64,000 nt of DNA from Bog-473 sp963807775 (GTDB taxonomy: Bacteria; Actinomycetota; Acidimicrobiia; Acidimicrobiales; RAAP-2), in contig CAWECY010000010.1 of assembly GCA_963807775.1 (NCBI GenBank), positions 310,001-374,000 on the forward strand, given 5' to 3'. Under the pieces are notes generated by a model. It was not told where the DNA came from, searched no databases, and was given only the letters and a program-made list of their open reading frames with translations. The first letter of the stretch is position 1; each line of letters opens with the position of its first letter. Position numbers and translations under genes: made by a program. Below are positions 18,801 to 27,388 of this stretch, in pieces.

Positions 18801-19873
18801 CACGATTGACCACGGGGCGACGCCGTTCACCCCGGCGGTGATCTCGATTTTCGCCATGCTGGTCCGTGGGCTGCTGCAGGACTACGAGCGGGCATTGTCC
18901 CTGACGACGCTGGCTAAGGAGCTCGCCGACCGCGACTGTCCCCCCGTCCGCTCGTACGCCGGGTTCGTGCACAGCTACTACACGAACCACTGGCTCGAGC
19001 CCATCCGTCCCTCGCTCCCCGAAATGCTCGAGGACTCGCAGAAGGGCTTTGACCACGGCGACGTGCAGTTCGGCTGCTTCAATGCGGCGGGGTACGTAGT
19101 GCTCCTCGCCCGGGCCGGTGCGCCACTCGACGAGGTGGCCGCGGCGGGGGCCGAGACGAGCGAACGTATCGCCGGCCGGGTCGCGGCGGCCGCCTTCCAT
19201 AGTCTCCACGAGATGCAGATGGCCAGGGCCCTGGCAGGCCGCACCGTCGACCGCTACTCGTTCGCTGACCTGCCGGGCGAGGGGGCGGTGGAGGAGCGCG
19301 ACGTGGCGTCGATCATGGACACCGACCTCAACAACGAGATCGCCTACTACTACTCGTCGAAGATGAAGCTCCACTACTACTACCGCGACTTCGCCGAGGC
19401 AGTCGGGTTTGCCGAGCAGGCTGACGAGCTGCGGATGTCGTTCACCGGCCAGGCCGAGGAAGCCGAGTTCGTGTTCTTCTACGGGCTCGCTCTGATTGCC
19501 TTGGCCGGCCCGGGCGGCGACCCGGGACTCCTCGAGCGGGCGGCGGCGTGCCTGGCGCAGATCAAGGCATGGGCGGGAGTGGGCCCGCGCAACTTCGCCC
19601 ACAAGGTCCTCATGATCGAGGGTGAGCTGGCCCGCGTGTCCGGCGACGCGGACAAGGCAGTTGCGCTCCGCGACCGCAGCTCAGGAGGCTCACGACATCG
19701 AGTACGTCCATCACGCCGCCCTGGCGCTCGAGCTCGCCGGGCGGTGCCTGCTCGAAGACGGTCGAGGCGAGGCCGCCGCGCCGCTACTGGAGGACTCGGC
19801 CCAGTGTTACGAGCGGTGGGGGGCGAAGGCCAAGTTCGACGACGTCACGGCCACCCTCGCCGGGCTTCGCTGA
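15851..19873 (+). pseudogene. Tandem class III cyclase + AAA ATPase + helical-repeat regulator (soluble adenylyl cyclase-like), two frameshifts
   Basis: Three frames (15851 to about 18585, then to about 19675, then to 19873) give a protein of about 1340 residues. A first cyclase domain (residues 40-200) holds both metal Asp residues, D47 (LLLADIAGFTHLS) and D97 (GFAGDALLAMW). A second, degenerate domain (270-420) holds the Asn/Arg motif VVNTAARLM. The AAA ATPase follows with GEPGIGKTQL and MIAIDDAHWLD, then a long helical TPR-like C-terminus. This order equals that of mammalian sAC (ADCY10) and some bacterial relatives. It lies 26 bases after the TPP-enzyme gene, so probably co-transcribed. 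A missing base in CCG-GCG (about 18585) explains the first break. Confidence 0.82.
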
Positions 19874-19913
19874 CCGACGAGCGGCCCCCGACCGACGACG
19901 AGCCCCTCTCTTA

Positions 19914-20844
19914 GAACGTGTTTGGTAACCCGTGTCACGGCGGAGCCCAGGGGCGCCGACCTGGTGGGCGTGCAAGGCGATTGAGCATCAGTCCGATCAT
20001 CGCCCACTTGACGAACGCCTCGTGCGTCTCGGGCAGCCGCTCGTAGTCGCGCACCAGTCGGCGCCAGCGCATGAGCCAGGCCAACGTGCGCTCGACCACC
20101 CAGCGCCGAGGCAGGACGGCAAAGCCGCGCTGGTCCTTGGGCTTGGAGACGATCTCGACGGTCATCTTCCAGTAGCGCCGGGCCCGCACGACGAGTCGAC
20201 CGGCATAGCCACCGTCGGCGAAGACGTGGCGCAGCCGGGGATACCAGCCATGGGCCAGCTTTAGCGCGTCGACTCCTCCGTCGCGGTCTTGCACCGAGGC
20301 CGCAGTCACCATCACGACGAGCAACAACCCGAGCGTGTCGGTCACGATATGGCGCTTTCTTCCCTGCACTCGCTTCCCGGCGTCATAACCGCGAGTGTCC
20401 TTTCCGACGGTGTCGGCCCCACGCAGGGACTGCGAATCGACGATCCCCGCACTCGGTTCGGCCTTCCTCTTGGTGCCGTCGGGCTTCTCGGTCCTCTTGC
20501 GCAGCTCCTCGCGCAAGGTGTCGTGGATGAGATCGAGCGTCCCGTCGTCCCGCCAGTCGACGAAGTAGCCGTAGACGGTGCGCCAATGCGGGAGATCCTT
20601 GGGCAGCATGCGCCAAGCACACCCGGCGCGCGTCAGGTACAAGATGGCATTGACGATCTCGCGCTTGGGATACAACGGAGGCCGTCCGCCGGGAGCCACC
20701 GGCACCGTGTCGGGCAACATAGGCTCCACCAACGCCCACTGACGATCGGTCAGATCGGTCGGATATCTGCGGCCCGGCGCCACGCACACCAGTGCAGCGC
20801 AATCGAGAGTAAATCGCGAGCACCGCGCGCTACGAAACACGCTG
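19914..20844 (-). mobile_element. IS5-family insertion sequence
   Basis: About 930 bases holding one transposase gene. Short imperfect ends pair by eye: GAACGTGTTTGGTA on the left and, read inward from the right, GCAGCGTGTTTCGTA. A target duplication could not be identified with confidence, so the ends are approximate. It sits between the cyclase gene and the KAS III-like gene and interrupts no recognisable frame. Confidence 0.7.
19935..20840 (-). CDS. IS5-family transposase
   Basis: The start region YPTDLTDRQWALVEPMLPD, then RAGCAWRMLPKDLPHWRTVY, are typical of the IS5/IS427-like group. The DDE core is VDSQSLRGAD (first D), HVFADGGYAG (second D) and RRWVVERTLAWLMRWRRL (E). Translation probably begins inside the open frame near GRRYPTDL, because the first 25 residues are not family-like. 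The rest is full length, so the element could be functional. Confidence 0.92.
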   Translation of the reverse strand: MFRSARCSRFTLDCAALVCVAPGRRYPTDLTDRQWALVEPMLPDTVPVAPGGRPPLYPKREIVNAILYLTRAGCAWRMLPKDLPHWRTVYGYFVDWRDDGTLDLIHDTLREELRKRTEKPDGTKRKAEPSAGIVDSQSLRGADTVGKDTRGYDAGKRVQGRKRHIVTDTLGLLLVVMVTAASVQDRDGGVDALKLAHGWYPRLRHVFADGGYAGRLVVRARRYWKMTVEIVSKPKDQRGFAVLPRRWVVERTLAWLMRWRRLVRDYERLPETHEAFVKWAMIGLMLNRLARPPGRRPWAPP

Positions 20845-20951
20845 CGTCACGCGCGATTTTGAAAACTTCTCCTCACAAGTGCTATCGACGACAGCGAGCT
20901 ACGTCTTCAGCTGCTCCCATGTCGGCACCTGGTTTCCAAACACGTACTCAG

Positions 20952-21938
20952 TTATGTGTGCTTCAGCAACAGAGCCGAGGCGTGCAGCTGGACCCCGAGC
21001 CCGAGGAACACCACGTACTCGGTGGTGATCTGGGGCAGGAAGGTGGCAAAGTTCACCGGAATGGCGGCCAGCTCGATGTTGGCGTACTGCGTCAGGGTGT
21101 TCATGATGTTGAGCTGGCCGAAAACCGGTGTCCAGACGTTCTCCCACAACGTGAGCAGGGTCTGCGACGCCTGATGGGTGATGAGGGTCACGTCGCTCGC
21201 CTTGAGGTTGTTGCGCTGCATGAGCCTCACGACCGTACCGGCGGCGGCCTGTCCGCCGAACGACACGAAGTCCTTTCCCCCCGCCGCGGTGATGTGCATG
21301 AAGGGAGACGTGTAGGCCGGTGGGGCGGACCCCGCCACCGGGTCGGCAGCCATGTACATGGCTCCGTAGTCGGCGCTCGCCACCAGGCGCTCGCGATCGA
21401 CGATGAAGAACTGGTTTGGTCCGGTCGGCGCCGCCACCACGGCAGCGCCTGCCCCGTCCCCGGCACTGATGCACTGGGGCGTGCTGTAGTCGACATAGGA
21501 GGTCCAGTTGGCGCCGCACGCGATGAGCGCCGTCTGGATCTGCCCCGCCCGGATCATGGCGTCGACAACGAGAAGCGAGGTGTTGAAGTTGGTGAAGTCG
21601 TCCGCTATGGGGATGACAGGCGTCGTCGGCGGAAGGCCGAGCTCAGCGTGCACCAGCGCCAGCTGGTTGGGCGTGATGTACTGCGACACCGACGCGTAGC
21701 CGATGAGGAGGTCCACTGCCGAGGTCGCCACCTTGGCCTTCTGGAGGGCCAGCTGGGCGGCGCCCGCCATGATCGAAACAACCGACTCGCCCGGCCCGAG
21801 CACCCGGCGCTGGTCGTACCCGGTGAACAGCGTTTGGTTGTAGCCGGCGACCTGCTTGAAGATCGGGTCGTCGTTGAAGCGCACCTGCTCGGGCATGCAT
21901 AGCCCGGTGCCGATGATGGCCGCGGAAGCCGTGCTCAT
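20952..21938 (-). CDS. 3-oxoacyl-ACP synthase III (KAS III)-like protein, apparently without the catalytic Cys
   Basis: A 328-residue thiolase-fold protein. The C-terminal half has KAS III landmarks: ITHQAS (His of the HQAN motif) near residue 255 and YANIELAAIPVNF (Asn of the GN motif) near 287. Where FabH has ACAGF, this protein reads DDFTNFNTS before VVDAMIRAGQIQTALIACG, so the nucleophilic Cys appears replaced. The ATG at 21938 overlaps the stop of the flavin amine oxidase (ATGA), so the two are translationally coupled. Possible roles are acyl transfer without a covalent intermediate, or a structural or decarboxylative subunit. The fold is secure; the lost cysteine rests on an alignment by eye. 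Confidence 0.82.
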   Translation of the reverse strand: MSTASAAIIGTGLCMPEQVRFNDDPIFKQVAGYNQTLFTGYDQRRVLGPGESVVSIMAGAAQLALQKAKVATSAVDLLIGYASVSQYITPNQLALVHAELGLPPTTPVIPIADDFTNFNTSLLVVDAMIRAGQIQTALIACGANWTSYVDYSTPQCISAGDGAGAAVVAAPTGPNQFFIVDRERLVASADYGAMYMAADPVAGSAPPAYTSPFMHITAAGGKDFVSFGGQAAAGTVVRLMQRNNLKASDVTLITHQASQTLLTLWENVWTPVFGQLNIMNTLTQYANIELAAIPVNFATFLPQITTEYVVFLGLGVQLHASALLLKHT

Positions 21939-23572
21939 GACACCCATTCCGGCGGGGCCAGGCCCAACTGACCCTGGAGCACGAGCTCGGCCGTCTCGAG
22001 CGCCCCTTCGACCCAGCCCTGGCCGTTCGAGTACGCCTCCCCGCACACGAACACGGGTACCTCGGGCACAGGACGAGCCATCTTCGTGATGACGTCCCCG
22101 CTCTTCACGTGGACATTCCAGAAGTTGACGCCGCCGCCAAAGGGGTCGACACCCCAGTCGATGTAGGCAGCCGCGTAGGGAGGCGGGGCATAGGGCAGGT
22201 CGTGTATCTGCTTGAGCTGGCGGTCGGCCTCGGCGACCATCGCCTTGGACGCCTTGTAATCGTGCCACTCCTGGGACCCGGGGTGCTCCCTCGTGTACTT
22301 GTCCTGCTTCGGCTGGAACGGGTCGCGCGGGTGGCGCTCGGCCAGGCCGTCCCAGAACGCGACGTTCTGCCCGTCGTCGTAGGTGGCGAGGAGGACTGAC
22401 TTGCAGTTGTCCGGGTCCACCCCCTTATGGGGCGCCGAGGCCCAGTAGTACAGCTGGCGAATTGGGAGGTCGGTCTGGGTCCGTCCCTGGGTCACCCCCA
22501 CCGCCTGCCACCAAGGGAAGTCGTAGGCGATGCAAAGCTTGAACAGCGGAATGGGCGTGACCGACCGGATCATGTCCCACACGCGCTCGTTGCCGCGGTC
22601 GAGCACGGGCCCCACCGGCTCGATCAGCTCGAGAGAGCGCCGGGGCATGGCCAGCACGAGCGAACGGGCCTGCACCGTGATCGGCTCGCCCTTGTCTTTC
22701 TTACCGTGGGGGAGGACGGTAAGCACGAGTCCTTCGCTCCCATCCGACAGGGTCCCGGCTGTGAACGACACCAGAGTGTGGTTCATGTTGAGCTCGCCGT
22801 TCGCCGCGACGAACTGGTCCCGCAGCGTCAGGGGTAGTGACTGGTACCCACCTACCACCTTCAGATAGCTCACGTTCGGTGTCAGGTCAAAGTTGAGGCT
22901 GATGGTGTCGGCCGCGTTCCAGTTGAGCATGGGCGTGTCGTAACCCATGGTGACCCGGGCGAGTTCGTACGCCTCGTGGCTCATGCCACGCGCCAAGAGG
23001 TTCCAGAACCCCCAGTCGTAGACGTGCATGTCGTCGATCTTGTACGTGGCTAGGAACTTGCGAATTTGTTCGGACGTCATCTGCGTGACACCCGGAATGA
23101 CCCGGTCGACGGTATCGGAGAGCAGGGTGGTCGGGCTCTGGCGCTCCGACCAGGTGAGGTCGTAGGGAAGCAGCGCCGCGTTGTTCAAGTCCCGGTTGCG
23201 GACCCGCAGCCCCCGCAGGTAATTGAGGTTCTCCGGTTCGTCTACCACGAACGTCGCGGTAGCCAGGTTGAGCCTCTTTTGGATGAGGTTGCTCACGTAC
23301 GGCTGCGTGGACATGAAGCGCATGCCGCCCAGCTCGCAGAAGGTCTCGGGGACGCCGGGGGGCTGCACCGACAGCAGACGGCCACCCACCCGAGAGCTTT
23401 CCTCGAAGATGGCCACCCGGGGTGGGCCCGAGGAGGGCGCGCCACTGATCCGCGCCGATAGCCCCGTGTCGGGGAGCGGCGAGGTGAGCAACCGCCACCC
23501 CACGTAGACACCCGAGACGCCTGCGCCGACGATAGCCACGTCGATGATGCCGGAATCGGACTCCGTCGTCAT
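21935..23572 (-). CDS. Flavin-containing amine oxidase/oxidoreductase
   Basis: A 545-residue FAD enzyme of the monoamine oxidase/L-amino-acid oxidase superfamily. The N-terminal dinucleotide motif is VAIVGAGVSGVYVGWRL. EESSRVGGRL and ELGGMRFMSTQPY follow near residues 55-90 (the GG-doublet and substrate-side segment), and the FAD-closing motif near residue 510 is CGEAYSNGQGWVEGALETAE. Such enzymes oxidise amines or amino acids to imines, producing hydrogen peroxide. No signal peptide is seen, so it is probably cytoplasmic. It is the first gene of an operon with the KAS III-like gene (4-base overlap). The imine product would be a natural substrate for the RidA protein of the same island segment. 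Confidence 0.9.
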   Translation of the reverse strand: MTTESDSGIIDVAIVGAGVSGVYVGWRLLTSPLPDTGLSARISGAPSSGPPRVAIFEESSRVGGRLLSVQPPGVPETFCELGGMRFMSTQPYVSNLIQKRLNLATATFVVDEPENLNYLRGLRVRNRDLNNAALLPYDLTWSERQSPTTLLSDTVDRVIPGVTQMTSEQIRKFLATYKIDDMHVYDWGFWNLLARGMSHEAYELARVTMGYDTPMLNWNAADTISLNFDLTPNVSYLKVVGGYQSLPLTLRDQFVAANGELNMNHTLVSFTAGTLSDGSEGLVLTVLPHGKKDKGEPITVQARSLVLAMPRRSLELIEPVGPVLDRGNERVWDMIRSVTPIPLFKLCIAYDFPWWQAVGVTQGRTQTDLPIRQLYYWASAPHKGVDPDNCKSVLLATYDDGQNVAFWDGLAERHPRDPFQPKQDKYTREHPGSQEWHDYKASKAMVAEADRQLKQIHDLPYAPPPYAAAYIDWGVDPFGGGVNFWNVHVKSGDVITKMARPVPEVPVFVCGEAYSNGQGWVEGALETAELVLQGQLGLAPPEWVS

Positions 23573-24154
23573 GCCGCTGCCCCCTTTGGTCGCGGACCCG
23601 GAAGCCTTGGGCGCTGCGATGCACGCCGCCAGTCACCGGGGTTGCTTCATAGTACAGCCCCTGTTTGCCGGCGTCCTGGGGGACGGACCAGCGCAACACT
23701 TCCCCTATGGCCGCGCCCGGTTCCCCGAAGAGAGGGGGTTCCGGCAGTAGAAGGGTGGTTCATCACGTCCACTCGAACTCGTCGAACCACTCGCGGATTT
23801 GTGAGCCGAACATCGGCTATTCGACCCGCAAACGCGTATCCGAAGTCTTTCGGAAACTCCTTGTGGTGTTTTTGGCTCCGGAGGACTGGGATGTTCCCGA
23901 TTCGGACCATCTGGTGCTTCATTGTCGGCACCCAAGGAAAGCATCGGGACTGGGCCGTGAAGGCGGCCATCTTTCCCCGACGCCGACACTGAACTCAGCG
24001 GGCGCTTGTCGGGGCTTTATGAGGCACCGGAGCTGGCAGTTGTGTCGGCGATCGAGGCGGAAGAGGCAAGCGCCGCGGCCTCCCCGCGGCCTGCGGATGC
24101 TGGGATCGCGTTCATCGGCAAACAAAAGGACTCAGTGATCAGCGGAGTTGTGAG
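23573..24154. other. Intergenic region between the amine oxidase operon and tRNA-Ile
   Basis: About 580 bases with only overlapping short frames on both strands, none recognisable. It must contain the promoter of the minus-strand amine oxidase operon and the right inner edge of the second island segment. Local GC is lower than average around 23800-23950. No recombinase gene remains here. Confidence 0.4.
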
Positions 24155-24228
24155 TGGGGCTAGCTGGAATCGAACCAGCGACCTCAGCATTATCAGTGCT
24201 GCGCTCTAACCGACTGAGCTATAGCCCC
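24155..24228 (-). tRNA. tRNA-Ile (anticodon GAT)
   Basis: Seventy-four bases fold as a complete cloverleaf on the minus strand. The acceptor stem is GGGGCTA/TAGCCCC with discriminator A, followed by a D-arm, an anticodon loop CTGATAA giving anticodon GAT, and a T-arm GCTGG-TTCGATT-CCAGC. CCA is not encoded. It is the only full copy among four related sequences in the window. Its 3' half matches 8005-8045 and 11050-11090, and its 5' half matches 32642-32681. Confidence 0.97.
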
Positions 24229-24267
24229 TTCCTGGTGAGAGCCCATTTTCTGCTCTGACCACTCGTA

Positions 24268-24290
24268 ACTGCCCTACAGTTGCCCTAATG
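24268..24290 (+). promoter_or_regulatory. Candidate integrase arm-type sites next to tRNA-Ile
   Basis: Two direct copies of a TGCCCTA(C/A) heptamer-octamer (CTGCCCTACAGTTGCCCTAA) sit between the tRNA and the integrase start. Nearly the same pair, TTGCCCTACAACTTGCCCTA, recurs at 32514-32540, about 100 bases inside the other end of the element. Matching direct repeats near both att sites are what arm-binding sites of a tyrosine recombinase look like. Binding is inferred. Confidence 0.55.
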
Positions 24291-24306
24291 GCTTACTCTG
24301 TAGGAC

Positions 24307-25527
24307 ATGGCGACGAGGCCTTCACGATACAAGCGCCCCGGGACGATGCGGGAACGGAGCCCCGGTCATTGGGAGTTGCGTGCGTTCACCGGACGCGATC
24401 CACTCACCGGCAAGGTGCGCCAGGCGACCCGTACGTTTCACGGCACCGAGAAGGCGGCCGGCAAGGCACTCTCGCAACTCGTCTCGGAAGTCGAGGCGGA
24501 CACGTTCGACCGCACCACGGCCACGGTCGGCCAGCTGCTCGACAAGTGGCTCGAGGCGGCGAAGACGAACCAACGGCCGCGCACCTTCTACGAGAACAAG
24601 CGCAAGATCGAGGGCCGCATCCGTCCTGTGCTCGGATCGGTTCGGCTCGACAAGCTCGGCGGCGACACCCTCGATGCCGCGTACCGGAGGTGGCTCGCCG
24701 AGGGGCTCTCGCCGACCACGGTGCACATGTACCACGCCATCCTGTCAGCCGCGTGCCGCCAGGCGGTCAAGTGGGGCTGGATCAGCGCGGCCCCCACGGC
24801 CCGGGCTACCCCGCCCAAGGTGGAGCGCAAGGAGATGGTCGTGCCGACCCCGGACCAGCTCTCCGCGCTGGTCAAGGCCGCCGTCGACGTCGATCCGGTG
24901 CTGGCCACTGCGGTTGCCCTGGCCGCTCTGACCGGTGCTCGCCGCGGCGAGTTGGTGGCACTCAGGTGGAGTGACGTCGACCTCGCTGCCGGGCGGGTCC
25001 GTTTCGCCCGGTCGCTTACCGTGGCTGAGGGGAAGCAGCACACCGGACCGACCAAGACCCACGCGTCCCGTGAAATCGCTCTCGACGAGCTCGGCGTCGA
25101 GGTGCTCCAGAGGCGATGGGACGACATGGACGACCTGTCGGGCTGGGCCGAGTCGCCGCTCGTTGCCGACCCCTTCGTCCTCAGCTACAACGCCAACGGT
25201 GCCGTCCCCGCCAACCCCGACACGTTCACGCACCGCTTTGGCAGGCTGTGCCAGAAGATGGAGGCACCGGCGCTCGCAAAGCTCCGCAAGTCCAACCCCA
25301 AGGCGACGCGCAATGACCTCGCACCGACGGACCGTTGGCCGTTCCGGTTTCATGACCTGAGGCATTTTTCCGTGACGACCCTCATCGCAGCCGGCGTCGA
25401 CGTACGGACCGTGGCCGAGCGCCACGGCCATGCTCGGGCCACCATGACGCTCGACCGGTACGCGCACGCACTCCCCGAGCGCGACCGCGAGGCGGCCGGG
25501 GTGCTCGGGGCAACGCTCAGCTTCTGA
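24307..25527 (+). CDS. Tyrosine recombinase (phage-type site-specific integrase)
   Basis: A 406-residue integrase starting 78 bases from the tRNA-Ile. It has an AP2-like N-terminal arm-binding part (HWELRAFTGRDPLTGKVRQ), a SAM-like core-binding domain (TVGQLLDKWLEAAK), and a catalytic domain with Arg in TGARRGELVAL, HDLRH (His-x-x-Arg), GHARATMTLDRYAHAL (final His and nucleophile Tyr). All catalytic residues are present. Location and orientation fit an integrase that recombines at the anticodon loop of the adjacent tRNA. It should move the 24.2-32.7 kb segment. Confidence 0.95.
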   Translation: MATRPSRYKRPGTMRERSPGHWELRAFTGRDPLTGKVRQATRTFHGTEKAAGKALSQLVSEVEADTFDRTTATVGQLLDKWLEAAKTNQRPRTFYENKRKIEGRIRPVLGSVRLDKLGGDTLDAAYRRWLAEGLSPTTVHMYHAILSAACRQAVKWGWISAAPTARATPPKVERKEMVVPTPDQLSALVKAAVDVDPVLATAVALAALTGARRGELVALRWSDVDLAAGRVRFARSLTVAEGKQHTGPTKTHASREIALDELGVEVLQRRWDDMDDLSGWAESPLVADPFVLSYNANGAVPANPDTFTHRFGRLCQKMEAPALAKLRKSNPKATRNDLAPTDRWPFRFHDLRHFSVTTLIAAGVDVRTVAERHGHARATMTLDRYAHALPERDREAAGVLGATLSF

Positions 25528-25692
25528 CGCTGATCGCACCGCGGAACGCCGGGCCGGTAGCCGGGCCACTTCCCGCCCACACCTCGTGGCGACACTGGCT
25601 CTTATACGAAGATGCGCGATCGCTGGAATTGGGGCTTGCTGAAATGGGAACCTGTTCTGCATGGACGCTCCGCGAACTGACACGCCTTCACA

Positions 25693-26693
25693 ATGGCGGT
25701 GAGAGAGGTCCCGGTTGTGGGATGGCCGAAGGCTTTCCGTCCGGATGCTGACCTTTGGGGACCTGATCGTGAGGATGACTGTCCATGCGGTTCGAAGCGC
25801 CGGGCTCGCAGTTGTCATTCCGACCGGGAGGGACGATGGTACCTACCGCCACCAGCAGCATTGATAACCGGCGATCGCACTGGCTACTCTCACCAAGGGT
25901 GCTATGCGGCAGCAACTAATGACTGCTCGGACAAGCTCTCAAATGAGCATTGGCTGAGCGCCAACATCATCCAATCGGCTGGGGCCGGAAAACCTGTGCT
26001 CGTCAGCGGTATGCCGTGGCAAGGCGGAGATCAGCACAGCCTCTCGGCGGGGTCGCTCGGCTCCAATGTGCTGTGTGAACGTCACAATCGTGCACTTTCT
26101 CCCCCCTTGATGTCGTGGCGGGCGAGGTGTTTCGGATACTCCGTGACTACCAAGCGGACCTGCGCGCAACCACCGATCCCCATGGCAATGAGTTCGCCCT
26201 GTTTCAGGGAGATCTCCTGGAGAGATGGATGCTCAAACTGTTCTGGGGTGGTGTTGCCGCCGGAACTCTCGGACGGTCTGCCTCTCCTGTCAGGTCGCTG
26301 CGCTCCACTGTCGATCTGAGGTGGATGGCGGAGGTTCTCTTCCGGGGCGAACCTCTTCCGGACGGCTGGGGTCTCTATATGGGCGGACGCCAGAACGCTC
26401 CCTTTAGCGGAGAGGCCGAGGTCGCCATCGAGCCGCTCTCCGATTCCAACGGAGACCTTGTGGCCGGTGTGATTGAGTTCGGGGCGATCGCTTTTCGATT
26501 CTTTCTCGGGAACCCCACGTCAGTCGACTCCGACGTCCAATTCCACCGGCATCCTCAAGGCGTATTTGTGTCGACCGCTTCGATTGACCGTCAGAAAGTC
26601 CTTGCTCTGTCATGGAACGACGGTGGCAATGCACCTGTCATCTTCACTCGGCTTGCTGACGGCACCACCGAACGCCGTCCGTCAGCGCTCTGA
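25693..26693 (+). pseudogene. SEC-C/HNH-like zinc protein, one frameshift
   Basis: From ATG 25693 the frame has an N-terminal SEC-C-like cluster (CPCGSKRRARSCH), then a treble-clef-like segment with DCSDKLSNEHWLSANIIQ and NVLCERHNRALSP. After a run of six C bases near 26103 the frame breaks. The protein resumes as VAGEVFRILRDYQADLRA and runs to 26693 (YMGGRQNAP, GVIEFGAIAFRFFL). The restored product is about 333 residues. The E-H and C-x-x-H-N pattern resembles HNH nucleases, but catalytic function is not proven. As the first cargo gene after the integrase it is a candidate defence or anti-competitor gene. One missing C would explain the break. Confidence 0.6.
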
Positions 26694-26941
26694 AGTTGGT
26701 TCGTTCGAACCAGTGTCTACGCAAGGTGAATGTCCGCCGTGTGGTTCATGATCAACGAGTCGACGACATCAATGGCTGGGGGTTCGTGAAAGTGCCAGTG
26801 TGATCAGTGACAAGGACTTTGCCGCTATAGGGTGGCCGGCCAGTGCTGCTGAGATTGTCGCTTCCCTGTCTGTCAGGCTGACGTGAGACACCGGCAGTAG
26901 CCCACCATCCCACCAGGGCGAGTCAGGAACACGTAGACCAA

Positions 26942-27388
26942 ATGACCATGACATCAGCACCTGTGACGACACGCGCCCAGAATGGGGCCGTGGCCGAAGA
27001 CAATCCGGCGGCAAGACCCAAGCGGCGCCAGTTCAGCGCCGACTACAAGCTGGCCATCTTGGAGGAGTACGAGCAGATCACCGAGGACGGGGGCAAGGGA
27101 GCGCTGCTGCGCCGAGAGGGCCTGTACTCGAGCCACATCGTCGAGTGGCAGCGGGCCCGAGACGTCGGTGCCCTCTCGGGACTCGCACCCAAGCACCGAA
27201 AGAAGCGCTCGGCGGCCGAGCGCGAGCTCGAAGTTCTGCGTCGGCGCAACGCCAAGCTCGAGGACCAGCTGGCTCGCCACCGCACGGCGCTCGAGGCCCA
27301 GGGAAAAGCATCGGAGCTCTTGGCGCAGCTGCTGGCGCAGAGCACTCCGGAGACGGACCAGCAGTCAGGCGAGGAGCCGAAGCGGTGA
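26942..27388 (+). CDS. IS3-family transposase OrfA
   Basis: A 148-residue OrfA with an N-terminal helix-turn-helix (KRRQFSADYKLAILEEYEQI) and a C-terminal leucine-zipper-like coiled coil (AERELEVLRRRNAKLEDQLA). It binds the IS ends and is extended into OrfAB by frameshifting in this family. Its stop overlaps the start of OrfB (GTGA), so either coupling or programmed frameshifting could join them. Confidence 0.92.
   Translation: MTMTSAPVTTRAQNGAVAEDNPAARPKRRQFSADYKLAILEEYEQITEDGGKGALLRREGLYSSHIVEWQRARDVGALSGLAPKHRKKRSAAERELEVLRRRNAKLEDQLARHRTALEAQGKASELLAQLLAQSTPETDQQSGEEPKR

Noticed and set aside
20289..21902. 537-residue plus-strand frame
   Set aside because: It is antisense to the IS5 transposase and the KAS III-like gene. 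His/Arg/Gly-rich composition is typical of a high-GC shadow.
24288..24974. Frame from an ATG 19 bases upstream of the integrase start
   Set aside because: It is out of frame with the integrase and rich in Arg/Gly/His. The integrase frame holds all catalytic motifs.
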